Source: Desulfobacteraceae bacterium 4572_123 (lineage in GTDB: Bacteria > Desulfobacterota > Desulfobacteria > Desulfobacterales > 4572-123). Taken from it: 51,917 nucleotides of DNA. Within the stretch, counting starts at the first letter, position 1. The number at the start of each line of letters is the position of its first letter. Positions 28,185-37,849 of this stretch are shown piece after piece. Where the stretch lies: assembly GCA_002084545.1 (NCBI GenBank), contig NBLJ01000003.1, forward strand, positions 1 through 51,917, given 5' to 3'. The position numbers and the translations under genes were made by a program. The notes below the pieces were generated by a model. It did not search any database, was not told the DNA's origin, and saw only the letters and a list, made by a program, of their open reading frames with translations.

Positions 28185-28985
28185 ATGCATTTAAAGCGCT
28201 TGATTACCGGCCTGGTTGCTCTTCCTTTTCTCCTTTTACTGATCTTCAAATGGGGCACCGGCATATTCGCTCTGACAATAAGCATCATTTGCCTTATTGC
28301 GCTATGGGAATATTTTCAGATAGTCCTCGCTGATAAGGACTATACTGTCAGTCATCCCATCGTTTTGCTGTCATTTGTATGCGGGCCTGCCATGATCTGG
28401 GCTGCTGCCGGTTCAAAACCCGATGTTGTTTTTTTAATCCTCGCATTGAATATAATTGCCTGCGGCCTGATTTCCGTTCTGCGATTCAAAAATGACCCCG
28501 ATTTGCCGCGGGTGATTGCCTTGCAGGTGCTGGGAATGTCGTATATCCCTTTGTTTCTTGCATACCTGGTTCTTATTCGTAATACCACGGAAGGTGTCGC
28601 CTGGACGTTTACCGTCATTGCCGTAATTTTTATGGGCGATACAGGTGCTTATTATGCAGGCCGGAAATACGGTAAACGAAAATTGTGTCCTTCCGTCAGC
28701 CCGGGAAAGACAGTTGAAGGAGCTCTGGGGGGACTGGCGGCCAATGTTCTGGCCGGCATCATTTGCAAACTTGGTTTTGCCTTATCTTTGCCATGGATCG
28801 GCGTTGTTCCTTTTTTTATGATTATCGGCGCGGCCGGGCAACTGGGCGATCTGTTTGAGTCTATTTTTAAAAGATCATCCAATATCAAGGACTCGGGCAA
28901 TATTCTTCCGGGCCACGGTGGCATTCTGGATCGGATTGATGCGCTCTTATTTGCTATGCCCGTGGCCTATTGGTTGATTCATTGA
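28185..28985 (+). CDS. cdsA: Phosphatidate cytidylyltransferase
   Basis: 266 residues with about eight hydrophobic segments. It makes CDP-diacylglycerol from phosphatidate and CTP in the inner membrane. The family signature near the C-terminus reads RSSNIKDSGNILPGHGGILD and then RIDALLFA; GDTGAYYAGRKYGK and SPGKTVEGALGG are also typical. No Shine-Dalgarno is visible before the ATG. Confidence 0.95.
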   Translation: MHLKRLITGLVALPFLLLLIFKWGTGIFALTISIICLIALWEYFQIVLADKDYTVSHPIVLLSFVCGPAMIWAAAGSKPDVVFLILALNIIACGLISVLRFKNDPDLPRVIALQVLGMSYIPLFLAYLVLIRNTTEGVAWTFTVIAVIFMGDTGAYYAGRKYGKRKLCPSVSPGKTVEGALGGLAANVLAGIICKLGFALSLPWIGVVPFFMIIGAAGQLGDLFESIFKRSSNIKDSGNILPGHGGILDRIDALLFAMPVAYWLIH

Positions 28986-28997
28986 AAGTGATATTCT

Positions 28998-30164
28998 ATG
29001 AAAAATTTGTCAGTCATGGGAAGCACCGGATCAATCGGACGCAATGTTCTGGAAATTGTCCGGATGTTTCCGGGTGATTTTAAAATCAGGGCCCTGACCG
29101 CTAAAGAAAATGTGGAACTGCTTGCCGGCCAAATTTTGGCCTTTAAACCGGAAATGGCCGTGGTTTATGATGCGGACCTTGCTCAAGCACTGGAAGATCT
29201 GCTGCCGGCCAAGACCGGTGTTGCCATCCTTTATGGAGATGAGGGGTACAGGCAGGCGGCTGCCCTTGAATCGATTGATACGGTGATTACGGCAATGGTA
29301 GGTGCCGCGGGATTGCTGCCGACAATGGCCGCCATAGATGCCGGTAAAAATATTGCCCTGGCCAACAAGGAAACCCTTGTCATGGCCGGAGAGCTTGTAA
29401 TGCGGCGGGCCGCTGAACAAAAGGTGTCCATTCTGCCCATTGACAGTGAGCACAGTGCAATTTTTCAATGCCTGGCCGGTAACCGGCGCCGGGATCTTGC
29501 CAGGATACTGCTTACCGGATCAGGCGGGCCATTTTTAAAGCGCGGCAAAGATGAATTCGATAGCATAAAACCAGCGGATGCGCTCAAGCATCCCAACTGG
29601 CGGATGGGCAATAAAATTACCATTGATTCGGCAACGCTCATGAATAAAGGGCTTGAGTTTATCGAGGCACGGTGGCTGTTTGATGTGACACCGGAACAGA
29701 TTCAGGTAGTCATTCATCCCCAGAGTATAGTGCATTCCATGGTGGCCTTTGTGGACGGATCGGTCATTGCGCAGCTTGGCGTACCGGATATGAAAGGTGC
29801 CATTGCATATGCTTTGAGTTTTCCCGGGCGTCTGCCCATAGGACAGCTGATTCCGGAGTTTGCGGACATAGGAACATTGGGCTTTGAACATCCCGATCTG
29901 GAACGATTCCCATGTCTGAAACTGGCAATTGAAGCCTGTGGCGCCGGGGGAACTCTGCCGGCTGTATTGAATGCGGCCAACGAAGTAGCGGTATATGCTT
30001 TTCTGCACAACGAGTTGAGTTTTGTGAATATAGCCAATGTGGTCCGTCAGACCATGCAAAATCATGTGATTATTGAACAGCCCGGCCTGGACAGTATTGT
30101 CACGGCCGATAAATGGGCCAGGCGGGAAACCGCCGGGTTGATTAAAGGAATTTTTAACAGCTAA
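28998..30164 (+). CDS. dxr: 1-deoxy-D-xylulose 5-phosphate reductoisomerase
   Basis: 388 residues, normal length. It makes 2-C-methyl-D-erythritol 4-phosphate with NADPH in the non-mevalonate isoprenoid pathway. NADPH-binding MGSTGSIGRNVLEIV (7-21), ALANKETLVMAG, the metal-binding PIDSEHSAIFQCL and HPNWRMGNKITIDSATLMNKG are present. Twelve bases after cdsA. Its product feeds UppS encoded upstream. Confidence 0.97.
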   Translation: MKNLSVMGSTGSIGRNVLEIVRMFPGDFKIRALTAKENVELLAGQILAFKPEMAVVYDADLAQALEDLLPAKTGVAILYGDEGYRQAAALESIDTVITAMVGAAGLLPTMAAIDAGKNIALANKETLVMAGELVMRRAAEQKVSILPIDSEHSAIFQCLAGNRRRDLARILLTGSGGPFLKRGKDEFDSIKPADALKHPNWRMGNKITIDSATLMNKGLEFIEARWLFDVTPEQIQVVIHPQSIVHSMVAFVDGSVIAQLGVPDMKGAIAYALSFPGRLPIGQLIPEFADIGTLGFEHPDLERFPCLKLAIEACGAGGTLPAVLNAANEVAVYAFLHNELSFVNIANVVRQTMQNHVIIEQPGLDSIVTADKWARRETAGLIKGIFNS

Positions 30165-30184
30165 CAAACCAACGGATTATATTT

Positions 30185-31252
30185 ATGAGCACCAGCATTA
30201 TCGCTTTTGTTATTGTTCTCGGCGTGCTGATATTTTTTCACGAGCTGGGCCATTTTCTGGTGGCCCGCCTCTTCGGAGTTGGTGTGGAAAAATTTTCGCT
30301 GGGATTCGGTCCCAGGATCTTCGGCCGGACTGTCGGTATTACCGATTATCGTATTTCCGCCATACCTCTCGGCGGATATGTCAAGATGGTCGGGGAAGAT
30401 CCGGATGCCGATATCGATCCTGCCGAGAGGGCTCTTTCCTTCACTCATAAACATGTTTTCAAACGAATAATGATTGTTGCCGCGGGGCCTTTTTTCAACC
30501 TGCTGCTGGCCGTGATCATTTTCTTCGGCCTTTTTATGGTGTCCGGAACTTTTATTTTGAAACCTACCGTCGGAGAGATCAAGGAGGGAGGGCCGGCCTG
30601 GGATGCGGGATTGCAGAAAGGAGACCGCATCTATTCCATTGAGGGGAATGCCATAGCCACCTGGGATGAGATGGCCGAACGGATCAGAAACAGCGGGGGG
30701 CGTCCGCTGCTGTGCCGGATTTACCGGGGTCAGTCCGAGATCGAGCTGACCATAACCCCGGAAATTCAGACAGCCAAAAACATATTCGGAGAAGATACTC
30801 AGCGATATGTCATTGGCGTCACATCCGCCGGCGATGTTATTCCCAGACGGCTGAATCCGTTTGATGCCCTGGGAGAGAGTATCCGTCAGACCTGGGACAT
30901 CTCCCGGCTGACAGTATTGAGCATTGTAAAACTGATTCAGGGGTCGATTTCCACTAAAACACTTGGCGGTCCCATCATGATCGCCCAGATGGCCGGAGAC
31001 CAGGCCCGTGAGGGGGCTGCGAACCTGCTCTTTTTTACGGCCCTGATAAGCATCAACCTCGGTATCCTGAATTTTTTACCCATCCCGGTACTGGATGGCG
31101 GCCACCTGGTGTTTTTTACCATTGAAGCCCTTACGAGGCGCCCGGTCAGCACCCGGGTTCGCGAGATTGCCCAGCAGGTGGGTATTTTTATTTTACTGTT
31201 GTTGATGGTGTATGTTTTCTATAATGATATCAGTAGAATGTTTTTTAGCTGA
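30185..31252 (+). CDS. rseP: Site-2 protease RseP
   Basis: 355 residues. Membrane metalloprotease with the zinc motif HELGH (19-23) in the first transmembrane segment, one PDZ domain (about 115-185) with GPAWDAGLQKGDRI, and the second metal site LPIPVLDGGH near residue 300. It cleaves transmembrane anti-sigma factors or remnant signal peptides. E. coli RseP has two PDZ domains; one is usual in this lineage. Confidence 0.95.
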   Translation: MSTSIIAFVIVLGVLIFFHELGHFLVARLFGVGVEKFSLGFGPRIFGRTVGITDYRISAIPLGGYVKMVGEDPDADIDPAERALSFTHKHVFKRIMIVAAGPFFNLLLAVIIFFGLFMVSGTFILKPTVGEIKEGGPAWDAGLQKGDRIYSIEGNAIATWDEMAERIRNSGGRPLLCRIYRGQSEIELTITPEIQTAKNIFGEDTQRYVIGVTSAGDVIPRRLNPFDALGESIRQTWDISRLTVLSIVKLIQGSISTKTLGGPIMIAQMAGDQAREGAANLLFFTALISINLGILNFLPIPVLDGGHLVFFTIEALTRRPVSTRVREIAQQVGIFILLLLMVYVFYNDISRMFFS

Positions 31253-31284
31253 ACAATAACAACCTTTAAACAAATGGGAAGATC

Positions 31285-34281
31285 ATGGCACATCGACTGG
31301 AAATAACACTCAGACCGGATCTGTTTGATGCCGAGGGCGAAAAGGTCAGGCAAAAGGCAGAGGATTATCTTGGTATCAAGCTGGAAAAGGTGCGAACCGT
31401 TCAGGTTGTTATTATTGATGCCGATTTTACAAAAGATCAGTTGGAAACCGTTCAACGAGAGGTTTTTACCAATCCTGTAACTCAGATTTCCTCTTTTGAT
31501 CCGTTGAATCTTGATTTTGACTGGACTATCTGGGTGGGTTTTCGCGCCGGTGTCCGGGACAACCCCGGCAGTACGGCCATCGAAGGGATTGAAGATGTAC
31601 TTGAGATAGATTTCAGCGAAAAGGACGCCGTATACACTTCCCGGCGATACTGCCTGCAGGGACGGGACCTGACCTATGAGGCGGTGGATAAAATCGCCGG
31701 AGAATTGCTGGCCAATGATATTATCCAGCAATGGAAAGTTTTTCCCCAAAAGACCTGGGATCCAAAAACCGGGATCGGCCTGATTCTTCCCAGGGTCAAA
31801 CTCAATCATGAGCCTACGGTTACCACTATCCCGGTGAACAGTGACGCAGCTTTGCAGGCGGTCAGCGACCAGCGCTCCCTGGCACTGAATCCGGCCGACA
31901 TTCCCACGATCCGCGCTTATTTTATCGATAAGGCTGTGCAAAAGGAAAGGGCTGCCGCAGGGCTGTCCGATCCCACCGATATCGAGCTTGAATATATTTC
32001 CCAGGCCCGCAGTGATCATTGCAATCACAATACATTTCAAGGTGTGTTTGAATACCATGATTCCAGGACCGGTAAAACTGAAAAAGTGGACAATCTTTTT
32101 AAAACATGCATTCAGGCCCCGACCCTGGCTTTGAAGGAAAAAAAGCCCTGGGTCGTTTCCGTGCTGTGGGACAATGCCGGGGTGGGGCGTTTTGACGAGG
32201 ATCATTATTATACGGTTACCGGCGAAACCCATAACTCTCCCTCCAATATGGAGGCTTACGGCGGAGCCATTACCGGTATTGTTGGTGTGTATCGTGATCC
32301 CATGGGCACGGGACTGGGATCGAAGCTGATTATGGGAAGCTACGGATACTGTACGGGACCAAGGGATTACAGCGGCAGCCTTAAACCGCGGCTTCATCCC
32401 AGACGCCTTTTGGACGGTGTCATAGAGGGAGTCCGGGACGGCGGCAACAAGAGCGGTATACCTACCACCTTCGGGCAGGTTCTGTTTCATCCGGGCTATC
32501 TGGGTAAATGCCTGGTTTTTGTCACGGCGCTTGGTATGATGCCGGCCAGGGTCAACGATCTGCCGTCGGAGCTGAAAAAAACCTCACCGGGCGAGCTGGT
32601 AATCATGTGCGGGGGCAGGGTTGGAAAGGACGGCATCCACGGGGTGACCGCATCGTCGGAAATCTATTCCGCAAACACCCCGGCAGGGCATGTGCAGATC
32701 GGCGATCCCTATACCCAGAAAAAGATGCATGACTTTCTGCTTGAAGCCCGGGACAGGGGATTGATCAGGTTTATCACGGATAACGGCGGAGGCGGGCTGT
32801 CCTCATCGGTGGGCGAGAGCGCCCTGTTTTCCAATGGCTGTGAAATCCAGTTGGAAAAGGTACCTTTAAAGTATGACGGTCTGGATCAGTGGGAAATATG
32901 GATTTCGGAATCCCAGGAACGGATGACCCTGGCCGTGGCTCCTGAAAATCTTGAACAGTTCATGACACTTTCGCGGCTCCATGCCGTGGAAAGCACGGTG
33001 ATTGGAAAATATACCGATACCGGGAAACTGCACATCACCTACAACGGCAAAACATGCGCATATGTGAATCTGGATCTTCTGACGGGCAGTTTTCCCCAGT
33101 GGAAATTCGAGGCCCTGTGGCAGCCGCCCGAGGAGAGGGGTATGACCGAGCCCGTGCTGCAGGAGCCGGGTGATTACAACACCCTGCTGCTGGATCTTAT
33201 GGGTCGGCCCAACATCTGCTCCAGGGAGTGGATTACACGCCAGTATGACCATGAGGTTCAGGGATCCAGTGTAATAAAACCGCTGGTGGGGGCACAGCGG
33301 GACGTCAACAGTGATGCGTCCGTGATCCGGCCGGTGCTGACATCATCAAAAGGTCTGGCTTTTTCCCAGGCCCTTCTGCCCTCCTATTCGGCCATTGATG
33401 CTTTTCACATGACCACCTGCACCATTGACGAGGCCGTGCGCCGTCTGCTGGCGGTAGGTGCCGATTTTGAGCAGATCGGAGGCGTTGATAATTTCTGCTG
33501 GCCCAATATTCAGTTTCATCCGGAAAAAAATCCGGACGGCAGATTCAAGGCGGCCCAACTGGTGCGATCCTGCCGGGCCCTGCGCGAGATGTGCATGGCC
33601 TATGAAATCCCACTGCTGTCGGGCAAGGACAGCATGTATGTGGACGGCCATCTGCCCGGACCTTATAATGAATCCCATAAGGTGTCGGCTCCGGCTACGC
33701 TTCAGTTTTCCACAACCTCCATAGTTAAAGAGATTCAAAAATGTGTGACCATGGATTGCAAGATGGCCGGGGATCTGGTTTATGTTATCGGAAATACCCG
33801 CAATGAACTGGGCGGATCTGAATATTACGAACACCTGGGTTATACCGGTTTGAATGTGCCCAGGGTGATTGCCGGGGAGTTCATTAAAACCTACAAGGCC
33901 CTTGGAAAGGCCGTGGAACAGGAACTTGCGGCATCAATTCACGGTATCTACAGGGGAGGGTTGGGAATTCATCTGGCCATGGTGGCCATGGGCGGCAATC
34001 TGGGTATGGATGTGGATCTTGGCCTTGTGCCGGCCGAGGATGTGTTTCGTAATGATACACTTTTATTTTCCGAATCCGCCGGCCGGTTTGTCGTTACCGT
34101 GGATCCGCTTAAAAAAGAGGAATTTGAAAATATTTTCAAGGACCTTGACTGTGCGTGTATCGGCAGGGTAAGCAGAGAACCTGAATTTGTAATTAAAGAT
34201 ATTGCAGGCAAGATGCTTTTGTCCGTTCCTGTCGCTGCTCTCAAGGCAGCGTGGAAAAAGCCCTTTGGAGATTTGATATGA
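31285..34281 (+). CDS. purL: Phosphoribosylformylglycinamidine synthase, fused PurS-PurL
   Basis: 998 residues. Fourth step of purine synthesis: FGAR + Gln + ATP to FGAM. Residues 1 to about 80 resemble PurS (MAHRLEITLRPDLFDAEGEK), with a second PurS-like segment to about 170. The PurL part follows, with the active-site ARSDHCNHNTF, GETHNSPSNMEAYGGA, KDGIHGVTASSE and a second half from about 640. GGAAG precedes the ATG. Glutaminase activity is supplied by purQ, whose start overlaps the stop in an ATGA. Most small-type systems have separate purS; here it is fused. Confidence 0.94.
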   Translation: MAHRLEITLRPDLFDAEGEKVRQKAEDYLGIKLEKVRTVQVVIIDADFTKDQLETVQREVFTNPVTQISSFDPLNLDFDWTIWVGFRAGVRDNPGSTAIEGIEDVLEIDFSEKDAVYTSRRYCLQGRDLTYEAVDKIAGELLANDIIQQWKVFPQKTWDPKTGIGLILPRVKLNHEPTVTTIPVNSDAALQAVSDQRSLALNPADIPTIRAYFIDKAVQKERAAAGLSDPTDIELEYISQARSDHCNHNTFQGVFEYHDSRTGKTEKVDNLFKTCIQAPTLALKEKKPWVVSVLWDNAGVGRFDEDHYYTVTGETHNSPSNMEAYGGAITGIVGVYRDPMGTGLGSKLIMGSYGYCTGPRDYSGSLKPRLHPRRLLDGVIEGVRDGGNKSGIPTTFGQVLFHPGYLGKCLVFVTALGMMPARVNDLPSELKKTSPGELVIMCGGRVGKDGIHGVTASSEIYSANTPAGHVQIGDPYTQKKMHDFLLEARDRGLIRFITDNGGGGLSSSVGESALFSNGCEIQLEKVPLKYDGLDQWEIWISESQERMTLAVAPENLEQFMTLSRLHAVESTVIGKYTDTGKLHITYNGKTCAYVNLDLLTGSFPQWKFEALWQPPEERGMTEPVLQEPGDYNTLLLDLMGRPNICSREWITRQYDHEVQGSSVIKPLVGAQRDVNSDASVIRPVLTSSKGLAFSQALLPSYSAIDAFHMTTCTIDEAVRRLLAVGADFEQIGGVDNFCWPNIQFHPEKNPDGRFKAAQLVRSCRALREMCMAYEIPLLSGKDSMYVDGHLPGPYNESHKVSAPATLQFSTTSIVKEIQKCVTMDCKMAGDLVYVIGNTRNELGGSEYYEHLGYTGLNVPRVIAGEFIKTYKALGKAVEQELAASIHGIYRGGLGIHLAMVAMGGNLGMDVDLGLVPAEDVFRNDTLLFSESAGRFVVTVDPLKKEEFENIFKDLDCACIGRVSREPEFVIKDIAGKMLLSVPVAALKAAWKKPFGDLI

Positions 34282-35102
34282 GCAATGTAAATGTACTGGT
34301 GCTGACAGGCTATGGCCTTAACTGCGATAATGAAACCGCTTATGCCTTTGAATTGGCCGGCGCAAAGGCCGCAAAGGTTCATATTAATTCCGTGATTAAC
34401 GGATCAGTACATCTGGAAGAGTATCAGATTCTGGTGTTCGGCGGCGGATTCAGTTGGGGTGATGATCACGGCGCCGGTGTGATTCAGGCCGTGCGCTTCA
34501 AGACTCATCTGGGTGACAGAATCCTTGAATTCGTGGCCCGGGGAAAACTGGTAATCGGGATCTGTAACGGGTTCCAGACCCTTGTGAATCTCGGGCTCCT
34601 GCCGGGCTTTGATAATGACTATACCAGACGTTCCGTGGCCTTGACCTTTAATGACTGCGGTAATTTCAGGGATGACTGGGTTCATTTGAAAATCAATCCT
34701 TCGACCCCCTGTGTCTTTACCCGGGGCCTGGAACTGATCGAACTGCCCATACGCCACGGCGAGGGAAAACTCTGCGCGGATCAGACCATTATAGACAGTC
34801 TGGCCGACAACCAGCAGGTGGTCCTTCAATATGCCCTGCCCGAGGGTACGCCGGCCGGGCGGAAATTTCCATATAATCCCAACGGTTCAGTGAACGACAT
34901 CGCCGGCATCTGCGATCCCACGGGCCGCATATTCGGCCTCATGCCCCACCCCGAAGCCTTTAATAACTGGACCAACCATCCCAACTGGACTTTGAAAAAA
35001 GAAAAGGCCAGGCGGGAGAACAAGATTTTCGGCAGCAGACCGACCCCGGGTATCCGCATGTTTCAAAACGCGGTGGAGTATATGGAGAGGACTGAAGGCT
35101 GA
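34278..35102 (+). CDS. purQ: Phosphoribosylformylglycinamidine synthase, glutaminase subunit PurQ
   Basis: 274 residues from the ATG at 34278. Class I glutamine amidotransferase that feeds ammonia to PurL. The nucleophile Cys lies in LVIGICNGFQTL; the catalytic His-Glu pair is in LMPHPEAFNNW. LPIRHGEGKL is the PurQ-specific substrate region. GGAG eight bases upstream and the ATGA overlap with purL support the start; a longer frame from 34251 lies inside purL. Confidence 0.95.
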   Translation: MSNVNVLVLTGYGLNCDNETAYAFELAGAKAAKVHINSVINGSVHLEEYQILVFGGGFSWGDDHGAGVIQAVRFKTHLGDRILEFVARGKLVIGICNGFQTLVNLGLLPGFDNDYTRRSVALTFNDCGNFRDDWVHLKINPSTPCVFTRGLELIELPIRHGEGKLCADQTIIDSLADNQQVVLQYALPEGTPAGRKFPYNPNGSVNDIAGICDPTGRIFGLMPHPEAFNNWTNHPNWTLKKEKARRENKIFGSRPTPGIRMFQNAVEYMERTEG

Positions 35103-35140
35103 ATCCAGCGGCACCGTACACCATGAGGCGCTGCTTGAAA

Positions 35141-35971
35141 CTACAGATTTTTCAAGATGTCTATCATCGAATAAACCACGGATTGCCGGCCCTGTTTTAC
35201 CTTTTCAGCCAGATAATTTGCCGCATCAAGTGTGCCCAGGGCATATATGTCACGCCCGTTGACGTTGTGGGAAAACTCGAATTTGACCGTATCGTCCGAA
35301 GATGTCAGGCTGTAGGTGTGCCAGGCGTGTCCCGTAAGATAATTTTCCGGTACACCTAGAATTGTCCGCTGTTTTTCAGGGTCCCTTTCCTTTATGATTT
35401 TATCTGCCGTATAAGGCGTCCCCAGACTGTTGAAATACCCGACCATGGCCTTGGCGGTGCCGCTGGTATCGGCCTTGCCCTGCTGGTGGCTTTCCTGGAT
35501 TTCCAGCGTGTATCCGTCGAACAATCCTGGAAAGGCATGGGCCGCCCATTCCATCATGGCCTGGAAGCCCACGATCTGTTTGGCCATGTTGGGGGCGATC
35601 ACCGCGCTTATTTTTGAGTCGCAAACGGTCTGGTGAAGCCTGTCACGGTCCCCGCCCGTGGTGCCCATGACAAACGGGAGGCCGTGTTTGCAGTAAAATT
35701 CGGCATTGCCGTTCACGGCCGACGGATGGGTGAAATCGATGCAGATAAACGGGAAAAACCCGGTTTTGATATCACCGATAATCGTTTCGGCCTGCTCCGG
35801 TCTTACCAGGCGGATGGCCTGATCCCTGATAAGGCAGTCGGCGTCTGTTATCTCCGGTCCAGTGAGGGAGTAGGGGACAATTTCGAAGCGTTGATCCATT
35901 ATACCGTGTGCGGCAATAGTTGCAGCCATATCTCCAGGCAGTCCGTTTACCATTATTTTGACGGGATTCAT
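35141..35971 (-). CDS. dapB: 4-hydroxy-tetrahydrodipicolinate reductase (plant-type)
   Basis: 276 residues. NAD(P)H-dependent reductase in lysine/diaminopimelate synthesis. The nucleotide-binding VNGLPGDMAATIA differs from the GxxGxMG of E. coli DapB and matches the plant/cyanobacterial branch, as do ICIDFTHPSAV, FVMGTTGGDRD and VIAPNMAKQIV. The catalytic His-Lys region is ESHQQGKADTSGTAKA. The start overlaps the stop of the upstream MurU-AmgK fusion in an ATGA, so the two are translationally coupled; DAP feeds peptidoglycan, which fits the muropeptide-salvage context. It converges with purQ. Confidence 0.94.
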   Translation of the reverse strand: MNPVKIMVNGLPGDMAATIAAHGIMDQRFEIVPYSLTGPEITDADCLIRDQAIRLVRPEQAETIIGDIKTGFFPFICIDFTHPSAVNGNAEFYCKHGLPFVMGTTGGDRDRLHQTVCDSKISAVIAPNMAKQIVGFQAMMEWAAHAFPGLFDGYTLEIQESHQQGKADTSGTAKAMVGYFNSLGTPYTADKIIKERDPEKQRTILGVPENYLTGHAWHTYSLTSSDDTVKFEFSHNVNGRDIYALGTLDAANYLAEKVKQGRQSVVYSMIDILKNL

Positions 35972-37722
35972 TTTTTTATCTCCTTTTTTACAGTTTTTTT
36001 ATATGTCTGTTTAGGACGGGAGGCCAGACGGTTTTGTATCTCGGGCACCAGGGCTGATAGTCCTGGAAAAGTCGTATCTCCGGCTCCAGCCAGGCTTTGG
36101 GCCAGTGTTCGGACGGTCCCGGGGATATATGCCTCGAAACCGGTTTTGTGCCTGACCTGGCTCAGGAATGCAAATGCCCCGAGCATCTGCAGGCTTCGGG
36201 TAATACGGCAATACCGATATCCGGCAATAAATTTTTCGGCCCTGCAGGAAATATTCGACCGATAGCATCGCATGCAGTAATCCAGCAGATGTTCCTGCAG
36301 GGAAAGAGGCAGTGCCACATATGGATCGATTAAAAGAGACGCCAGATCGTATTGAATCGGACCGGTTCGTCCTCCCTGGAAATCAATTAAAAAAGGTTGT
36401 CCGTTTTTTATCATTATATTGCGGGACTGCAGGTCCCTGTGCATAAATCCGTTGCATGAATAGAGTACTGTTTTATCGGCCAGCTTCGAGAAATCTTCCT
36501 TCAGGTGATTAAAATCGGTGGCAAGCTTGAGATATCCGTTTAAAAAGGCATCTGTAAAATAGCGGCACTCTTTTTCCAGAATCAGATGACGGTCGTAGCG
36601 GGAGCTCTGGTAAGTCCATTTTGAATTAAACCCCTTTGCGCCTTGCACGGAAAGTTTTACCAGGATATCGATGATGGATTCGTACAGCCTGTCCGCCTTT
36701 TGTTTGTCCGGCATGGAGTTCACCATGGCCTGGAGATGGATATCGCCAAGATCCTCAATCAGAACCAGTCCGGAAAACCGGTCGAACTCCAGGATTTCGG
36801 GTACCGGCAGACCCCGGTGCAGGAGGTGATTGCCGATATCGATAAATGAATCCACCTCGGCCTTTGCTTTTTGCAGGCGCAGTCCATGATCCGCTAAAAT
36901 GACGGAATGGTCTGCCCTGGTGATTCTATACCAGTTGCGGTCCGAGCCATCTCCTTTCAGTTTAATGGTTGTTTGAGCCGGCTCGGTACTAAAGTCAGCA
37001 GGGGGCCGGGTTTTTCCAAATGCTCTGTCCGTCAGTTTTTCCAGGTTTATCCGACGGTACCGGTCCGGTGTGCCGATATCCTGCCAGAAAAAGTCGCCGG
37101 GCATAAAGGCCTTTATTTTATCTCCGGAAGCCATCAGCTTTTGGTAAGCATCGATACTGCTTGAAAAACAGTCGGCCGGAATGAGATCCAGCACCTTCGG
37201 GTCAAGGACCTGTATGCCGGTAAACGTAAGCAGCCCGTCATATTTTTCTACAGGCCGATCATCGTTCCGGAAACCTGTTATGAAGCCTTCGCGGCTGACA
37301 CTGACAGTATTAAACAAGTCATTATTGCAAAGCACCATGGTTGCCGGATAGGGATGTCCCATGTGAAATTTGTAGAGTTTTTTAAAATCAATATTGGTAA
37401 CAATATCGCTGTTAACGACAATAAACGGATCTTCATCCCAGAAATCGGCCGCGTTTTTAATGGCTCCGCCCGTGCCGAGAATTTCCGGTTCATAACTCGT
37501 ATCCACTGAAATTGAATAGGATTGACGGGCAAGAAATGATTCTATTTTTTGGTTAAGATGATGGGTGTTGACCATGACCGCCCCGCAGCCGGCCTGTTCA
37601 AGGCCGCGAATCAGGATATCCAGCAGAGGGCGGCCGCCAATGGGAAACAGTGGTTTGGGAGTATGGGCGCTATATGGGAAAAGCCGGGTGCCGAAACCGG
37701 CTGCGAGGATCAGTGCTTTCAT
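35968..37722 (-). CDS. MurU-AmgK-type fusion: sugar-1-phosphate nucleotidyltransferase with anomeric sugar kinase
   Basis: 584 residues in two domains. Residues 1 to about 235 are a nucleotidyltransferase: LAAGFGTRLFPYSAHTPKPL, ILGTGGAIKNAADF, VVNSDIVTNIDF with the Mg-binding Asp. Residues about 250-555 are an aminoglycoside-phosphotransferase-like kinase: GDGSDRNWYRI (glycine-rich loop), VLIEDLGD, catalytic HRDLQSRNIM and metal-binding LIDFQGGRTGPIQYDL. In Pseudomonas the separate enzymes AmgK and MurU make MurNAc-1-phosphate and UDP-MurNAc, bypassing de novo synthesis. This protein appears to join both in one chain with the transferase first. The sugar could be GlcNAc-type or another hexosamine. 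It sits between plsB and dapB, with a NamZ-type muramidase gene nearby. Confidence 0.8.
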   Translation of the reverse strand: MKALILAAGFGTRLFPYSAHTPKPLFPIGGRPLLDILIRGLEQAGCGAVMVNTHHLNQKIESFLARQSYSISVDTSYEPEILGTGGAIKNAADFWDEDPFIVVNSDIVTNIDFKKLYKFHMGHPYPATMVLCNNDLFNTVSVSREGFITGFRNDDRPVEKYDGLLTFTGIQVLDPKVLDLIPADCFSSSIDAYQKLMASGDKIKAFMPGDFFWQDIGTPDRYRRINLEKLTDRAFGKTRPPADFSTEPAQTTIKLKGDGSDRNWYRITRADHSVILADHGLRLQKAKAEVDSFIDIGNHLLHRGLPVPEILEFDRFSGLVLIEDLGDIHLQAMVNSMPDKQKADRLYESIIDILVKLSVQGAKGFNSKWTYQSSRYDRHLILEKECRYFTDAFLNGYLKLATDFNHLKEDFSKLADKTVLYSCNGFMHRDLQSRNIMIKNGQPFLIDFQGGRTGPIQYDLASLLIDPYVALPLSLQEHLLDYCMRCYRSNISCRAEKFIAGYRYCRITRSLQMLGAFAFLSQVRHKTGFEAYIPGTVRTLAQSLAGAGDTTFPGLSALVPEIQNRLASRPKQTYKKTVKKEIKK

Positions 37723-37849
37723 GGCTTGTCCGATGACTTTGAACCTGAAACCGGCAGGTTCCAGGTTGAAGGTTCCTGGTTACAATGTCCATTTTGGAGA
37801 TTACTGTCCGTTCAACCCAATTGACAATCAATAATCCCCCGGGTTTATA

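Noticed and set aside
37723-37849. Repeated GGTTCCAGGTT-type sequence between plsB and the MurU-AmgK gene
   Set aside because: Arms are short and imperfect; not enough to call a repeat element or terminator.
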